In this document: one piece after another, positions 1 to 6,319 of the stretch | Position numbering within the stretch: the stretch's first letter is position 1 | Layout of the letters: the number at the start of each line of letters is the position of its first letter | Source: Dehalococcoides mccartyi | GTDB taxonomy: Bacteria > Chloroflexota > Dehalococcoidia > UBA2979 | DNA: 18,576 nucleotides | NCBI GenBank assembly: GCA_945888895.1 | Contig: CAMDAY010000015.1 | Span: 1 to 18,576, forward strand | Reading direction: 5' to 3' | Program-made: the position numbers and the translations under genes | The notes under the pieces: model-generated | Told to the model about the DNA's origin: nothing | Seen by the model: the letters and a program-made list of their open reading frames with translations, nothing else | Database searches by the model: none

Positions 1-139
1 TCATGCCGGGAGTGAGGTCACGGCGCCATTCGCGGATCGCCTTCTTTCCCGCCTCGGTCAGACCTCCCTGATCGATGAGCTGAGCGGTGACGAGTGACAT
101 CACCGTGTTCGCTTCTTCCGTGTTCAAGACCACATTCAT
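1..139 (-). CDS. Unknown protein, N-terminal 46 residues only (runs off the window)
   Basis: An ATG at 139-137 opens a frame that stays open to the left edge, giving 46 complete codons. A purine-rich Shine-Dalgarno (GAGGGGGAG on the minus strand) sits about 4 bases upstream, which is why I accept this short frame. The peptide begins MNVVLNTEEANTVMSLV and continues with a hydrophilic stretch containing GGLTEAGKKAIREWRRDL. It looks like a small helical soluble protein with no signal peptide or membrane segment. I do not recognise the family. The C-terminus is outside the window, so length and domain content are unknown. It is read in the same direction as the enoyl-CoA hydratase gene and follows it after about 144 bases that contain a palindromic repeat, so co-transcription is possible but not shown. 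Confidence 0.7.
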   Translation of the reverse strand, partial: MNVVLNTEEANTVMSLVTAQLIDQGGLTEAGKKAIREWRRDLTPGM

Positions 140-227
140 CGGCTCCCCCTCTGTACAGGTGCGTATGCTCCACCAGCGGCGCGGGCGCGTCCAGCGCACC
201 CTGCCGTTTCGACAACTCGAGGGTGCA

Positions 228-273
228 GAGCCCTCGCCCCAACCCTCGCCCCGAACGGGGAGAGGGGGCCGGA
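228..273 (+). repeat. Type III palindromic repeat, copy a
   Basis: CCCTCGCCCCG (243-253) pairs with CGGGGAGAGGG (256-266) across an AA loop with one G/A mismatch. The stem is preceded by the CCCTCGCCCCAA lead found in the other type III copies. It lies between the partial gene and the enoyl-CoA hydratase. The rest of the 140-283 gap shows nothing I can name. Confidence 0.7.
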
Positions 274-283
274 TCACTCGCCT

Positions 284-1039
284 TCACTCCCCGGTGAAGT
301 GCGGCGCCCGCTTCTCTTGAAATGCCCGAACACCCTCGGCACGGTCCGCCGTCGATTGCAGGATGACGGTCAGGTCGGTCTCGTAGCGTAGCGCCTGCTC
401 CAGCGTCATCTCGGCGCCCCGGTGCACGGCCTCCTTCGCGAGGCGCGTGGCGATTGGCCCGCGCGCGGCGATCGCCTCCGCGAGTGCCCTTGAGGTTCCC
501 GCAAGCTCGTTCAACGGTACGACGCGGGAGACGAGGCCGATTCGTTTCGCCTCGATAGCGTCGATGACCTCGCCGGTCAGCAGCAGCCGGAGCGCCTGCC
601 CCCGACCCACCGCACGGGGTAGCCGCTGCGTGCCGCCGCCGCGCGGGACGCTCCCGGCAGCCGTGTCCGGCATGGCGAAGGTCGCGCCCTCGGACGCCAG
701 GCGGATATCGCACGCCAGCGCGATCTCGAGGCCTGCGGAGTGCGCCGGGCCGTCGAGGGCGGCGACCACGGGCTGGGGGATGGCGGCCAGCGCCTCGATG
801 CCCGCGGCAAGCGACGGGACCGCAGGGATGCCCTCGGGCTCGGCGAGCGCGTACGCACTCCAGCCGGTGCCGAAGTCGCCCGACACCACGACCACGCGCA
901 CGCCGGGCGCGTCCGAGGCACCTCGGGCGGCATCGGCCAATGCCTCGGACCCGGCGCGGTCGAGCAGGCCGCCCGGCAGGGCGAGCATGATCGAGGCGAT
1001 CGGGCCGTCGATAGCGAGGGTGACAGGGGCGGATGGCAC
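284..1039 (-). CDS. Enoyl-CoA hydratase/isomerase family protein
   Basis: Crotonase-fold protein of 251 aa, the usual family length. Members hydrate or isomerise acyl-CoA thioesters in the cytoplasm. I chose the GTG at 1039-1037 because GGAGGAA (1050-1044) sits 4 bases upstream and the protein then starts directly with the first crotonase strand; an ATG 63 bases further upstream would lie inside a strong palindrome. Visible landmarks: the first oxyanion region near 54-67 is atypical (GDFGTGWSAYAL, not the usual CAGADL-like motif). The second region has AGLEIALACDIRLAS, with Glu105 at the first catalytic Glu. FAMPDTAAGSVPRGGGTQRLP follows, in which Asp125 replaces the second catalytic Glu. The C-terminal helix region holds the usual AKEAVHRG segment. 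Because of the Asp and the altered oxyanion loop, the reaction could be isomerase, hydrolase or another crotonase chemistry; the substrate is unknown. Confidence 0.9.
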   Translation of the reverse strand: MPSAPVTLAIDGPIASIMLALPGGLLDRAGSEALADAARGASDAPGVRVVVVSGDFGTGWSAYALAEPEGIPAVPSLAAGIEALAAIPQPVVAALDGPAHSAGLEIALACDIRLASEGATFAMPDTAAGSVPRGGGTQRLPRAVGRGQALRLLLTGEVIDAIEAKRIGLVSRVVPLNELAGTSRALAEAIAARGPIATRLAKEAVHRGAEMTLEQALRYETDLTVILQSTADRAEGVRAFQEKRAPHFTGE

Positions 1040-1059
1040 GAGGTTCCTCCGGGGCGCCG

Positions 1060-1089
1060 AGCGTACGAGCGCGTGATCCGGCGCGTCAA
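1060..1089 (-). promoter_or_regulatory. Candidate promoter of the enoyl-CoA hydratase gene
   Basis: On the minus strand TTGACG (1089-1084) is followed after 18 bases by TACGCT (1065-1060). The implied start of transcription, about 1053, lies just upstream of the Shine-Dalgarno at 1050-1044, which supports the assignment. The -35 box occupies the centre of the 1072-1103 palindrome. Confidence 0.45.
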
Positions 1090-1103
1090 CGCGCCGGATC
1101 ACG
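1072..1103. promoter_or_regulatory. Perfect 14-bp inverted repeat, likely operator
   Basis: CGTGATCCGGCGCG (1072-1085) and CGCGCCGGATCACG (1090-1103) are exact reverse complements around a 4-base centre. No T-run follows on either strand, so it does not look like an intrinsic terminator. It covers the candidate -35 box of the enoyl-CoA hydratase promoter, as expected for a dimeric repressor site. TetR-type regulators often control acyl-CoA genes this way, but no regulator is encoded nearby. Confidence 0.55.
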
Positions 1104-1140
1104 TTGCCTGTGGCGATGAACGAACCATCGACGTGCTATG

Positions 1141-1219
1141 TGGGGCGGCCCATCCCCCTGCCCCCTTCCCGGCGCGGGAAGGGGGATGAAGTTCAAAGGG
1201 CTTCGCCCTTTGAGGAACC
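1141..1219 (+). repeat. Type I structured repeat, copy a
   Basis: Begins TGGGGCGGCCCATCCCC and holds two hairpins: CCCCCTTCCCG/CGGGAAGGGGG (1161-1171 with 1175-1185) and CAAAGGGC-TTC-GCCCTTTG (1194-1212). Related copies lie at 10585-10670 and, reversed, at 13157-13240. It is intergenic, upstream of the SDR at 1556. Confidence 0.75.
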
Positions 1220-1294
1220 CGACCTTTCAGATCGTTCCCCAGGGCTGCTCGGGGCGGCGGCTCGACTCCATGGCGCCCTCCCGCGGCCTCATCC

Positions 1295-1430
1295 AACTCC
1301 GTCGGGAGTGTGAGGGGCGCAGCTCCTCACACTTGGTTCCTCTTCCTCTGAGCCCCTCCCGCGCCCCGCGCGGAGCGCCGTTCTCCCGTTAGGGCACGAG
1401 GGGCAGGGGATGGGCCGCCCCACGGTTGAA
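1295..1430 (-). repeat. Type II structured repeat, copy a (reversed)
   Basis: Read on the minus strand this matches the copies at 2377-2510 and 12953-13060: GGGGCGGCCCATCCCC, then a variable segment, then GGAACCAA, a hairpin, and CCGACGGAGT. The hairpin is 1307-1318 with 1322-1333, with loop TGC on the element strand. Together with the forward type I copy at 1141 it forms an inverted pair. These repeats fill most of the 1040-1555 gap. Confidence 0.7.
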
Positions 1431-1431
1431 C

Positions 1432-1455
1432 TTCGACGTGACTCGCCACGTCGAA
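1432..1455. promoter_or_regulatory. 9-bp perfect inverted repeat upstream of the SDR gene
   Basis: TTCGACGTG (1432-1440) and CACGTCGAA (1447-1455) are exact reverse complements separated by 6 bases, about 100 bases before the SDR start at 1556. It could be an operator or just the edge of the adjacent repeat. I see no convincing promoter between it and the gene. Confidence 0.35.
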
Positions 1456-1555
1456 CCGTCGCCCGTTCGCCCCCCCACCCCGCGCGATCCTCGACGGCGC
1501 TGGCCGAGCACGGCACGATGGGCGCAGTAGCGACATAGGCACGAGGGAGAGACGC

Positions 1556-2320
1556 ATGGACCTGGGGCTCGCGGGACGGTCGGCGGTGGTGACGGGGGCG
1601 AGCCGCGGGCTCGGGCGAGCGATCGCGGAGGCGCTGGCTGCCGAGGGCGTCAAGGTGACGCTGGTCGCGCGCGGCGGCGAAACGCTGGCGGAGACGGTGG
1701 CCGCGCTGCGTGCCTCGGGCGCGACGGTACACGCCGTCAGCGCGGACGTGACGAGCATCGACGACTGCGCGCGCGTCATCGGCGAGGCGGTCGCGGCGCA
1801 CGGCGGCCTCGACATCCTCGTGAATAACGCGGGCGGCACTGCCGCCGGCGAGGAGGACCTCGAGGCGCGCTACCGGATGGCGTATGAGCTAAACGTGATG
1901 TCCGCGCTGCGGCTGATGGAGCTGGCGAAGCCCCACCTCGTCGCCTCCGGGCAGGGGGCGGTGGTCAACATCTCCTCGATCTACGGGCGGGAGAGCGGCG
2001 GGCCGGGGCAGTACAACGCGAACAAGGCGGCGCAGATCGGCATGACCAAGTCCTACGCCCTCGACTGGATCAAGGAGGGCGTGCGCGTGAACAGTGTCGC
2101 CCCCGGCTCGATCGCCTTCGAGGGCGGTTCGTGGGGCCGGCGGCTCATCGAGCAGCCGGAGGCGATGGCGCAGTTCATCGCGCAGCAGATCCCCGGTGGG
2201 CGCTTCGGCCGGCCCGAGGAGATCGGTGAGGTGGTGGCGTTCCTCTGTTCCCCGCGCGCGTCGTGGATTGTCGGTGCGACGCTCAACGTCGACGGCGGGC
2301 AGTCGCGCTCGAACATCTAG
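1556..2320 (+). CDS. Short-chain dehydrogenase/reductase (FabG-like, intact active site)
   Basis: Classical SDR of 254 aa; the family oxidises or reduces hydroxyl/keto groups with NAD(P)(H) in the cytoplasm. The cofactor motif TGASRGLG lies at 13-20, NNAG at 90-93, the catalytic Asn in ELNVMS at 113, the catalytic Ser at 140/141, and YNANK supplies Tyr153 and Lys157. The C-terminus has the GRFGRPEEIGEVVAFLCS and NVDGGQS blocks of 3-oxoacyl-ACP reductase-like SDRs. The ATG start has GAGGGAGA (1543-1550) 5 bases upstream. The substrate cannot be read from sequence, since SDRs of this type act on acyl thioesters, sugars or steroids. It stands alone between two repeat-filled gaps. An Arg at residue 39 after the second strand leans weakly toward NADP(H). 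Confidence 0.93.
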   Translation: MDLGLAGRSAVVTGASRGLGRAIAEALAAEGVKVTLVARGGETLAETVAALRASGATVHAVSADVTSIDDCARVIGEAVAAHGGLDILVNNAGGTAAGEEDLEARYRMAYELNVMSALRLMELAKPHLVASGQGAVVNISSIYGRESGGPGQYNANKAAQIGMTKSYALDWIKEGVRVNSVAPGSIAFEGGSWGRRLIEQPEAMAQFIAQQIPGGRFGRPEEIGEVVAFLCSPRASWIVGATLNVDGGQSRSNI

Positions 2321-2376
2321 GCGAGCTGCGCAAACGGTGGGGTGTGGTGAATGCACCCGAGCGATTCGGACTGAGC

Positions 2377-2510
2377 GGGGCGGCCACCCTACCCCTGGTG
2401 CCTCCGGGAGAACAGCGCTTCGCGCGGGGCGCAGTAGGGGTTCACGAAGAAGGGAACCAACCGTGGGGGGCTACGCCCTCCACACCCCGGCGGAGTCTGT
2501 CAGTCTGCAC
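2377..2510 (+). repeat. Type II structured repeat, copy b
   Basis: Starts GGGGCGGCCACCCTACCCC, then GGGAACCAACC, hairpin GTGGGGGGC-TAC-GCCCTCCAC (2463-2483), then CGGCGGAGTCTGTCAGTCTGC. The stem differs from the other copies but still pairs, with one G-T wobble. A type III repeat follows immediately. Confidence 0.75.
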
Positions 2511-2518
2511 GGTTGGAG

Positions 2519-2566
2519 AGAGCCCCCCACCCCAACCCTCCCCCGCAAGGGGGGAGGGGGTCTGAG
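2519..2566 (+). repeat. Type III palindromic repeat, copy b
   Basis: CCCCCCACCCCAA lead, then CCCTCCCCC (2536-2544) pairing with GGGGGGAGGG (2549-2558). With the type II copy it occupies most of the 2321-2665 gap. The remaining 2567-2640 shows nothing recognisable. Confidence 0.75.
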
Positions 2567-2665
2567 CGCGAGACTGTGAAATGTCGCTGGCTTGCGCGGG
2601 TTCGGCGGGAGCCTCGAAGATGGCGAGGCGGGCACAGACGTGGCTCGCGAGGTGAGGACGGGGAC

Positions 2666-3076
2666 ATGCGGTTCAAGCGATCGGATCTCATCGGCATCGC
2701 CGTCGCGGCGTTCGTTCCGGCCGTCCTCTCGTACGTGATCTTCGCGGGGTGGCAACTGCTCCACCACGAGGGGACGCCCCTCCTGGGCATCATCGCGGGG
2801 AACTTCGCGGTCGTGGGTGGGATCGCCGCGTACGGCACGCGCTACCTCGTGCATCGGCGCGCGTTCATCGGCATTGGCGCGGCGTTCGCGGTGTGCGTGC
2901 TCGGCGTGCTTTACCTGCAGCGGGCGGAGATGGACGGCCGGGTCGCGCTCGCGCTGAAGTGGCTCGGGCTGCTGCTGTTCCTCGCGCTGAACGTGGTGCT
3001 GATCGTCGATGTGATCGCGGTCGCCGTGAACCCCTACCTCGTGCGGCGCGACGAGCGCCGGGCGGCCGGGAACTAG
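2666..3076 (+). CDS. Small four-helix integral membrane protein, unknown function
   Basis: A 136-aa protein with four hydrophobic segments at about 8-28, 38-58, 67-85 and 95-122, joined by short charged loops (HHEG near 33-36, HRR near 63-65, QRAEMDGR near 85-92). It ends in a basic tail, NPYLVRRDERRAAGN. The N-terminus MRFKR is positively charged, which predicts an N-in topology with both ends cytoplasmic. No enzyme motif is visible and I do not recognise the family. The ATG at 2666 has a G-rich run (GAGGTGAGGACGGGG) directly upstream. The next gene begins 41 bases downstream on the same strand, so the two are probably one transcript. Confidence 0.8.
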   Translation: MRFKRSDLIGIAVAAFVPAVLSYVIFAGWQLLHHEGTPLLGIIAGNFAVVGGIAAYGTRYLVHRRAFIGIGAAFAVCVLGVLYLQRAEMDGRVALALKWLGLLLFLALNVVLIVDVIAVAVNPYLVRRDERRAAGN

Positions 3077-3079
3077 CGT

Positions 3080-3101
3080 CGAGGACGCCCGCGCGTCCTC
3101 G
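3080..3101 (+). promoter_or_regulatory. 9-bp hairpin in the intergenic spacer
   Basis: CGAGGACGC pairs with GCGTCCTCG across a CCGC loop, 3 bases after the stop of the membrane protein and 16 bases before the next ATG. There is no T-run, so it is not an intrinsic terminator. It may affect translation initiation of the downstream gene, which lacks a clear ribosome-binding site. Confidence 0.4.
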
Positions 3102-3117
3102 CTCGCCACGCGCCTCG

Positions 3118-4107
3118 ATGGCCGACACGCCGAACGCCTCGCTCGCCACGCCGCACGCCGTCGCGCTGCACCTCGCCGCGAAGTGGATGAGCGAGAAGTA
3201 CTACCGCACCTTCCGGCTGTTCGAGGAGAGCGGCGCGTTTGACGCCGTGCTCCAGCAGCGTGACCGCCGCGTCGGCGTGACGATCGGTGCGCTGTGGGAG
3301 GAGACCGGCCCCGTCGAGGGCGCCGACGTCCTCGGCGAGCTGCTCACCGCCGACATGCGCGCGGACGACGCGATCGAGGACGGCGCGTACGCGGTGTGGG
3401 TGCCGCCGAAGGCGCCGCTGCCGACGACCGAGCCGCAGGTCTCCAACCTGCGTGACACGCTCGCGCGCAGCCTCGGCGGGCTCGCAGAGGGCGAGCAGCG
3501 CGAGGTGCGCCTGCCGCTGACGCTGGGCCTCGCGAAGCTGTCGGACGAGGGCGCGTACGTGTCCGTCACGGGTGGTCTCGCACCGGAGTGGACGACGATG
3601 TCGGACAACATCGGCGGGTCGTACCACCTCGACTCCCGCGCGCTGTACCGGCTGCCCGAGGAGCGCGCGGAGATCGACCTGCTGATCTCGCGCGTGCGCG
3701 ATCGCGCGGCGATGCTCCAGCCGGGCGAGGTGACCGACGTGCAGATCAATGACACGTGGACGCTCTCGCGGCTTCCCGCGAGCGCGCCTGCCGGTGTCAC
3801 CGTGATGACCTCGCCGCCGCCGGTCGATCCCCTCGACGGGACGATCGTGCGGCGGATGCTGCGGCGTCACGTGCAGCGCGCGGTCGTGCAGCTCGAGGCA
3901 GCGCGCGCGGCCGGGCAGCAGATCGACCTCGCGGCGCTGGTGCTCGTCGGCGCGCTCGCGCACCTCAAGGACGAACTCGCAACGGCCGCGCTGCGCGGGA
4001 TGAACCCGACGGCGTACGGCAGCGTGGACCTGATCGCGATCGTGGCGGACGCCGGTGTGCGACAGGTGTTGCAGCCTCGCTCGCTGCCGTGGGAGTCCGC
4101 GCGCTAG
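3118..4107 (+). CDS. Unknown soluble protein, 329 aa
   Basis: Long open frame with strong G/C third positions, so I am confident it is coding. The predicted product is soluble, alternates acidic and basic residues, and has no signal peptide or membrane helix. Visible segments: an N-terminal helix HAVALHLAAKWMSEKYYRTF (14-33), a mixed region with VGVTIGALWEE (52-62), a central beta-rich part VRLPLTLGLAKLSDEGAYVSV (130-150), and C-terminal helices, RRMLRRHVQRAVVQLEAARA (245-264) and LAALVLVGALAHLKDELA. I recognise no catalytic motif or family. The start is uncertain: ATG 3118 has no Shine-Dalgarno and follows a hairpin, and ATG 3187 (MSEKYY) is an alternative. Its stop overlaps the convergent RDD gene. 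Confidence 0.75.
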   Translation: MADTPNASLATPHAVALHLAAKWMSEKYYRTFRLFEESGAFDAVLQQRDRRVGVTIGALWEETGPVEGADVLGELLTADMRADDAIEDGAYAVWVPPKAPLPTTEPQVSNLRDTLARSLGGLAEGEQREVRLPLTLGLAKLSDEGAYVSVTGGLAPEWTTMSDNIGGSYHLDSRALYRLPEERAEIDLLISRVRDRAAMLQPGEVTDVQINDTWTLSRLPASAPAGVTVMTSPPPVDPLDGTIVRRMLRRHVQRAVVQLEAARAAGQQIDLAALVLVGALAHLKDELATAALRGMNPTAYGSVDLIAIVADAGVRQVLQPRSLPWESAR

Positions 4108-4769
4108 CGGATCGAGCGGTCGTCCACGACCAGACCATGCACCACCAGCGTTCCGGCAGCCTTGTCGTGAAGCGCCTGGCGACGGGCATCGAAGAGAATC
4201 CAAATCGAACTGACGTAGAGCACCGGCTCATTGAACGAGAAGACGGCGCGAACGAACGAGCGGCGGATACCGGGTGCATCGCCGTCGTATCTGATGATCC
4301 GTATCTTCAGCAACCGACCGCCGGGTGAGACACCGGAAATGCCGAACACGAAGGCATACGCGACGTTGAGCGCGATGGCCGCAAGCCCAACTTCCAGCGG
4401 CAGCGTAAACCCCTCACGAAATTCAACGCCTGCGGCGAGGACGCCGAACATCATGATCACAATCTTCAGCCCGGTATCGACGAAGAAGCTGGCGACTCGA
4501 CGGATCGGACTGGCAAACGCCATGCCGTCGATCGTCGCGACACGACGTGCGAGGGGGCCCGGCGGAGCCGGCGGCGGGATGTGGATCCCCGCCGGGGTGA
4601 CCTCGAGGCCGGCGAGCGCAGCGTCGTCGCTGCCCCAGCGCGGGGCATGCGAGCGGGCGAGTGCGCCGTCTCCGCCCCAGCGGAGGCCGGGGCCGGGCTC
4701 GATCGGCGCGTCGTCGTCCTCGTGCGTGCCGGGGATCACGGGATCGGGGATGACAGGGTCGGTGGTCAC
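4104..4769 (-). CDS. RDD-family membrane protein
   Basis: A 221-aa protein. Its GTG start (4769-4767) overlaps the TGA of the upstream SDR as GTGA, so it is probably translationally coupled. Residues 1-80 are a hydrophilic, proline- and acid-rich cytoplasmic stretch (DPVIPDPVIPG near 5-14, then HEDDD). The RDD domain follows: SPIRRVASFFVD (88-98) carries the Arg and the first Asp; hydrophobic segments lie near 99-116, 124-146 and 174-193; SPGGRLLKIRII (148-159) and FDARRQALHDKAAGTLVV (193-210) form the C-terminal signature. RDD proteins are poorly understood; some are linked to ion transport and many are uncharacterised. Position at the end of an SDR operon suggests a membrane partner, which is inference only. 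Confidence 0.85.
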   Translation of the reverse strand: MTTDPVIPDPVIPGTHEDDDAPIEPGPGLRWGGDGALARSHAPRWGSDDAALAGLEVTPAGIHIPPPAPPGPLARRVATIDGMAFASPIRRVASFFVDTGLKIVIMMFGVLAAGVEFREGFTLPLEVGLAAIALNVAYAFVFGISGVSPGGRLLKIRIIRYDGDAPGIRRSFVRAVFSFNEPVLYVSSIWILFDARRQALHDKAAGTLVVHGLVVDDRSIR

Positions 4770-5500
4770 TCGGCGCGATCCGCCAGCGATCCGTCCACGG
4801 TGAGCAGCTCGCCGTGCATCTCCCGCGCGTCGTCCGAGGCAAGCGTCACGACGACCTCCTGCACCGCCGCGGCCGATGCGGCCGAGAGCGCACCACCATC
4901 GTAGAACTCGATCCCAAGCGCGTTCACGGAAACGGCCGGCCACTCCGTGGCGAGCGCGCGCGTCAGGCCGAGGATCGCGGCCTGCGACGCGCTGAATAGA
5001 GCGGCACCCGCGGTGACCTGGTCGCTTGCGAGCGAGACAAGGTTCACGACCCGACCGGTGCCGCCAGATGGGCCTCGCTCGGTCATGCGACGGCCCACGG
5101 CCTGGCAAGCGACGAACGTGGTGGTCGTGTGGCGATCGAGCTGCGCGCGGAAGTCCTCGACGCTCGCGTCGAGGGTAGCGACGAGGCCCGCTGCCTGTGT
5201 CGCGTTGACGAGAATGTCGATCGGCGCGATCTCCTGCTCCAGCGCGTTGATCGCGGCCTCGACGGCGGCGGGGTCGGTGAGGTCGAGCGTGAGCGCCTGC
5301 CCGCTGACTCCGGCCGCGGCCCAGCACTCGTTGAGGATCGAGTTGGCCTGCACCTCCTCGGTGAGGACGGGCGTGGTCGTGGTGACAGAGACGTTCGCGC
5401 CGGCCTCGGCGAGGCCGACGGCGAGCACGCGTGCGAGGTGCGTGGTCGCGCCCGTCACCAGCGCGTGCTTGCCGCGCAGATCGCGACTGTTGCCGGTCAT
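4766..5500 (-). CDS. SDR homologue lacking catalytic Tyr and Lys (probable pseudo-enzyme)
   Basis: A 244-aa Rossmann-fold SDR with the family's overall plan but a dismantled active site. The cofactor motif TGxxxGxG reads TGATTHLA at 16-23, so two of three glycines are gone. NNAG reads NATQ at 99-102. The YxxxK pair reads FSASQ, with Phe169 for Tyr and Gln173 for Lys. Ser156 remains 13 residues before Phe169, and the flanking ALFSASQAAILGLTRALATEW and LLTVDGS blocks are well kept, so the frame is under selection as protein and not decaying. ATG 5500 has AGGAAGG 7 bases upstream. It lies 21 bases after SDR2 and overlaps the RDD gene. Likely role: a structural or regulatory subunit of an SDR oligomer. 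Confidence 0.9.
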   Translation of the reverse strand: MTGNSRDLRGKHALVTGATTHLARVLAVGLAEAGANVSVTTTTPVLTEEVQANSILNECWAAAGVSGQALTLDLTDPAAVEAAINALEQEIAPIDILVNATQAAGLVATLDASVEDFRAQLDRHTTTTFVACQAVGRRMTERGPSGGTGRVVNLVSLASDQVTAGAALFSASQAAILGLTRALATEWPAVSVNALGIEFYDGGALSAASAAAVQEVVVTLASDDAREMHGELLTVDGSLADRAE

Positions 5501-5521
5501 CCTCGAGCCTTCCTGAACGCG

Positions 5522-6310
5522 CTACTGATGCTGGAGCAGGCCACCATCGATCGGGATGATCTGGCCGGTGATGAAGGCCGAGCCGAACTCGCTTGCCAGC
5601 CAGACCGCGGTCGGCCCGATCTCCTCGGCACGGCCGGCACGGCGGAGCATCGGGAAGCGCAGCGCGCGCTGGCCGTCCTCGTCCGACGTATCGATGCGGT
5701 CGTCCATGTAGTCCATCCACCCGAGCGAGATCGCGTTGAGCGTAATGTTCTCTCTCGCCAGTTCGTGCCCCGCGGCGCGCACGAGGTTATACACCGCGCC
5801 GTGCGCCGAGGCGTACGCAGCGGTGTCGATCATCGACCGCTCGCCGAGGACGCTGGTCACCAGCGTAATGCGGCCAGGGCGGTGGTCGCGGCGGAACTCC
5901 TCGGCGGCGGTGCGCACGATGAAGAACTGCGAGGAGAAGTTCACCTGCATCACGCGGGCGAGCTCCATGTCAGTCGTCTTCTCGATCGGCTTCGCGACGA
6001 AGAGATCCGGCGCGGACGCGACGATGTCGAGGCCGCCCATCTCCTTCGCGACCTGCCGCGTCGTGACCTGCACGTTCTTGCCGAGCATCACGTCCATCAC
6101 GTACTCGGAAGCCTTGCGGCCCATCGCCTCGATGTCGCGCTTCACGACTCGCGCGCGCATGACTGCCTCGTCGGCGGTGAGCACGCAGAGCGCGACGTCC
6201 GCGCCCGCCTGCGCGTAGGCGCGCGCGATCGCGCCGCCGGCGGGCGTCTCGGCGCCGACGACCATGGTCTTCTTGCCGGTGAGATCGAAGTAGTCCGTCT
6301 GTGGGGGCAT
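5522..6310 (-). CDS. Atypical SDR with catalytic Lys replaced by His
   Basis: A 262-aa SDR. The glycine motif is VGAETPAG at 18-25 (second glycine replaced by Pro). The NNAG site reads ASAP at 98-101. Asn124 is kept (MQVNFSS), Ser153 is kept (LVTSVLG), and Tyr166 is kept in YASAH, but His170 stands where Lys binds the ribose and lowers the Tyr pKa. The C-terminal block GRAEEIGPTAVWLASEFGSAFITGQ and IPIDGGLLQ is canonical. ATG 6310 has AAGGA 6 bases upstream, and this Shine-Dalgarno overlaps the TAA of the preceding SDR, implying coupling. Activity may be reduced, altered, or dependent on a partner subunit. It lies between an intact SDR and a more degenerate one in the same transcript. Confidence 0.9.
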   Translation of the reverse strand: MPPQTDYFDLTGKKTMVVGAETPAGGAIARAYAQAGADVALCVLTADEAVMRARVVKRDIEAMGRKASEYVMDVMLGKNVQVTTRQVAKEMGGLDIVASAPDLFVAKPIEKTTDMELARVMQVNFSSQFFIVRTAAEEFRRDHRPGRITLVTSVLGERSMIDTAAYASAHGAVYNLVRAAGHELARENITLNAISLGWMDYMDDRIDTSDEDGQRALRFPMLRRAGRAEEIGPTAVWLASEFGSAFITGQIIPIDGGLLQHQ

Positions 6311-6319
6311 GGTGCGTCC

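Noticed and set aside
1072..1103. The 14-bp palindrome as an intrinsic terminator
   Set aside because: No T-run follows on either strand, and it sits upstream of a gene start with promoter boxes, not at a gene end.
1141..1430. Short open frames across the repeat-filled gap as small genes
   Set aside because: They translate the palindromic repeats, lack ribosome-binding sites and have no family resemblance.
4770..5720. The RDD reading frame stays open far upstream on the minus strand, to about 5720
   Set aside because: The extra part is Arg/Gly-rich shadow sequence of the SDR genes in another frame. The GTGA junction at 4769 gives a normal RDD-family length and a coupled start.
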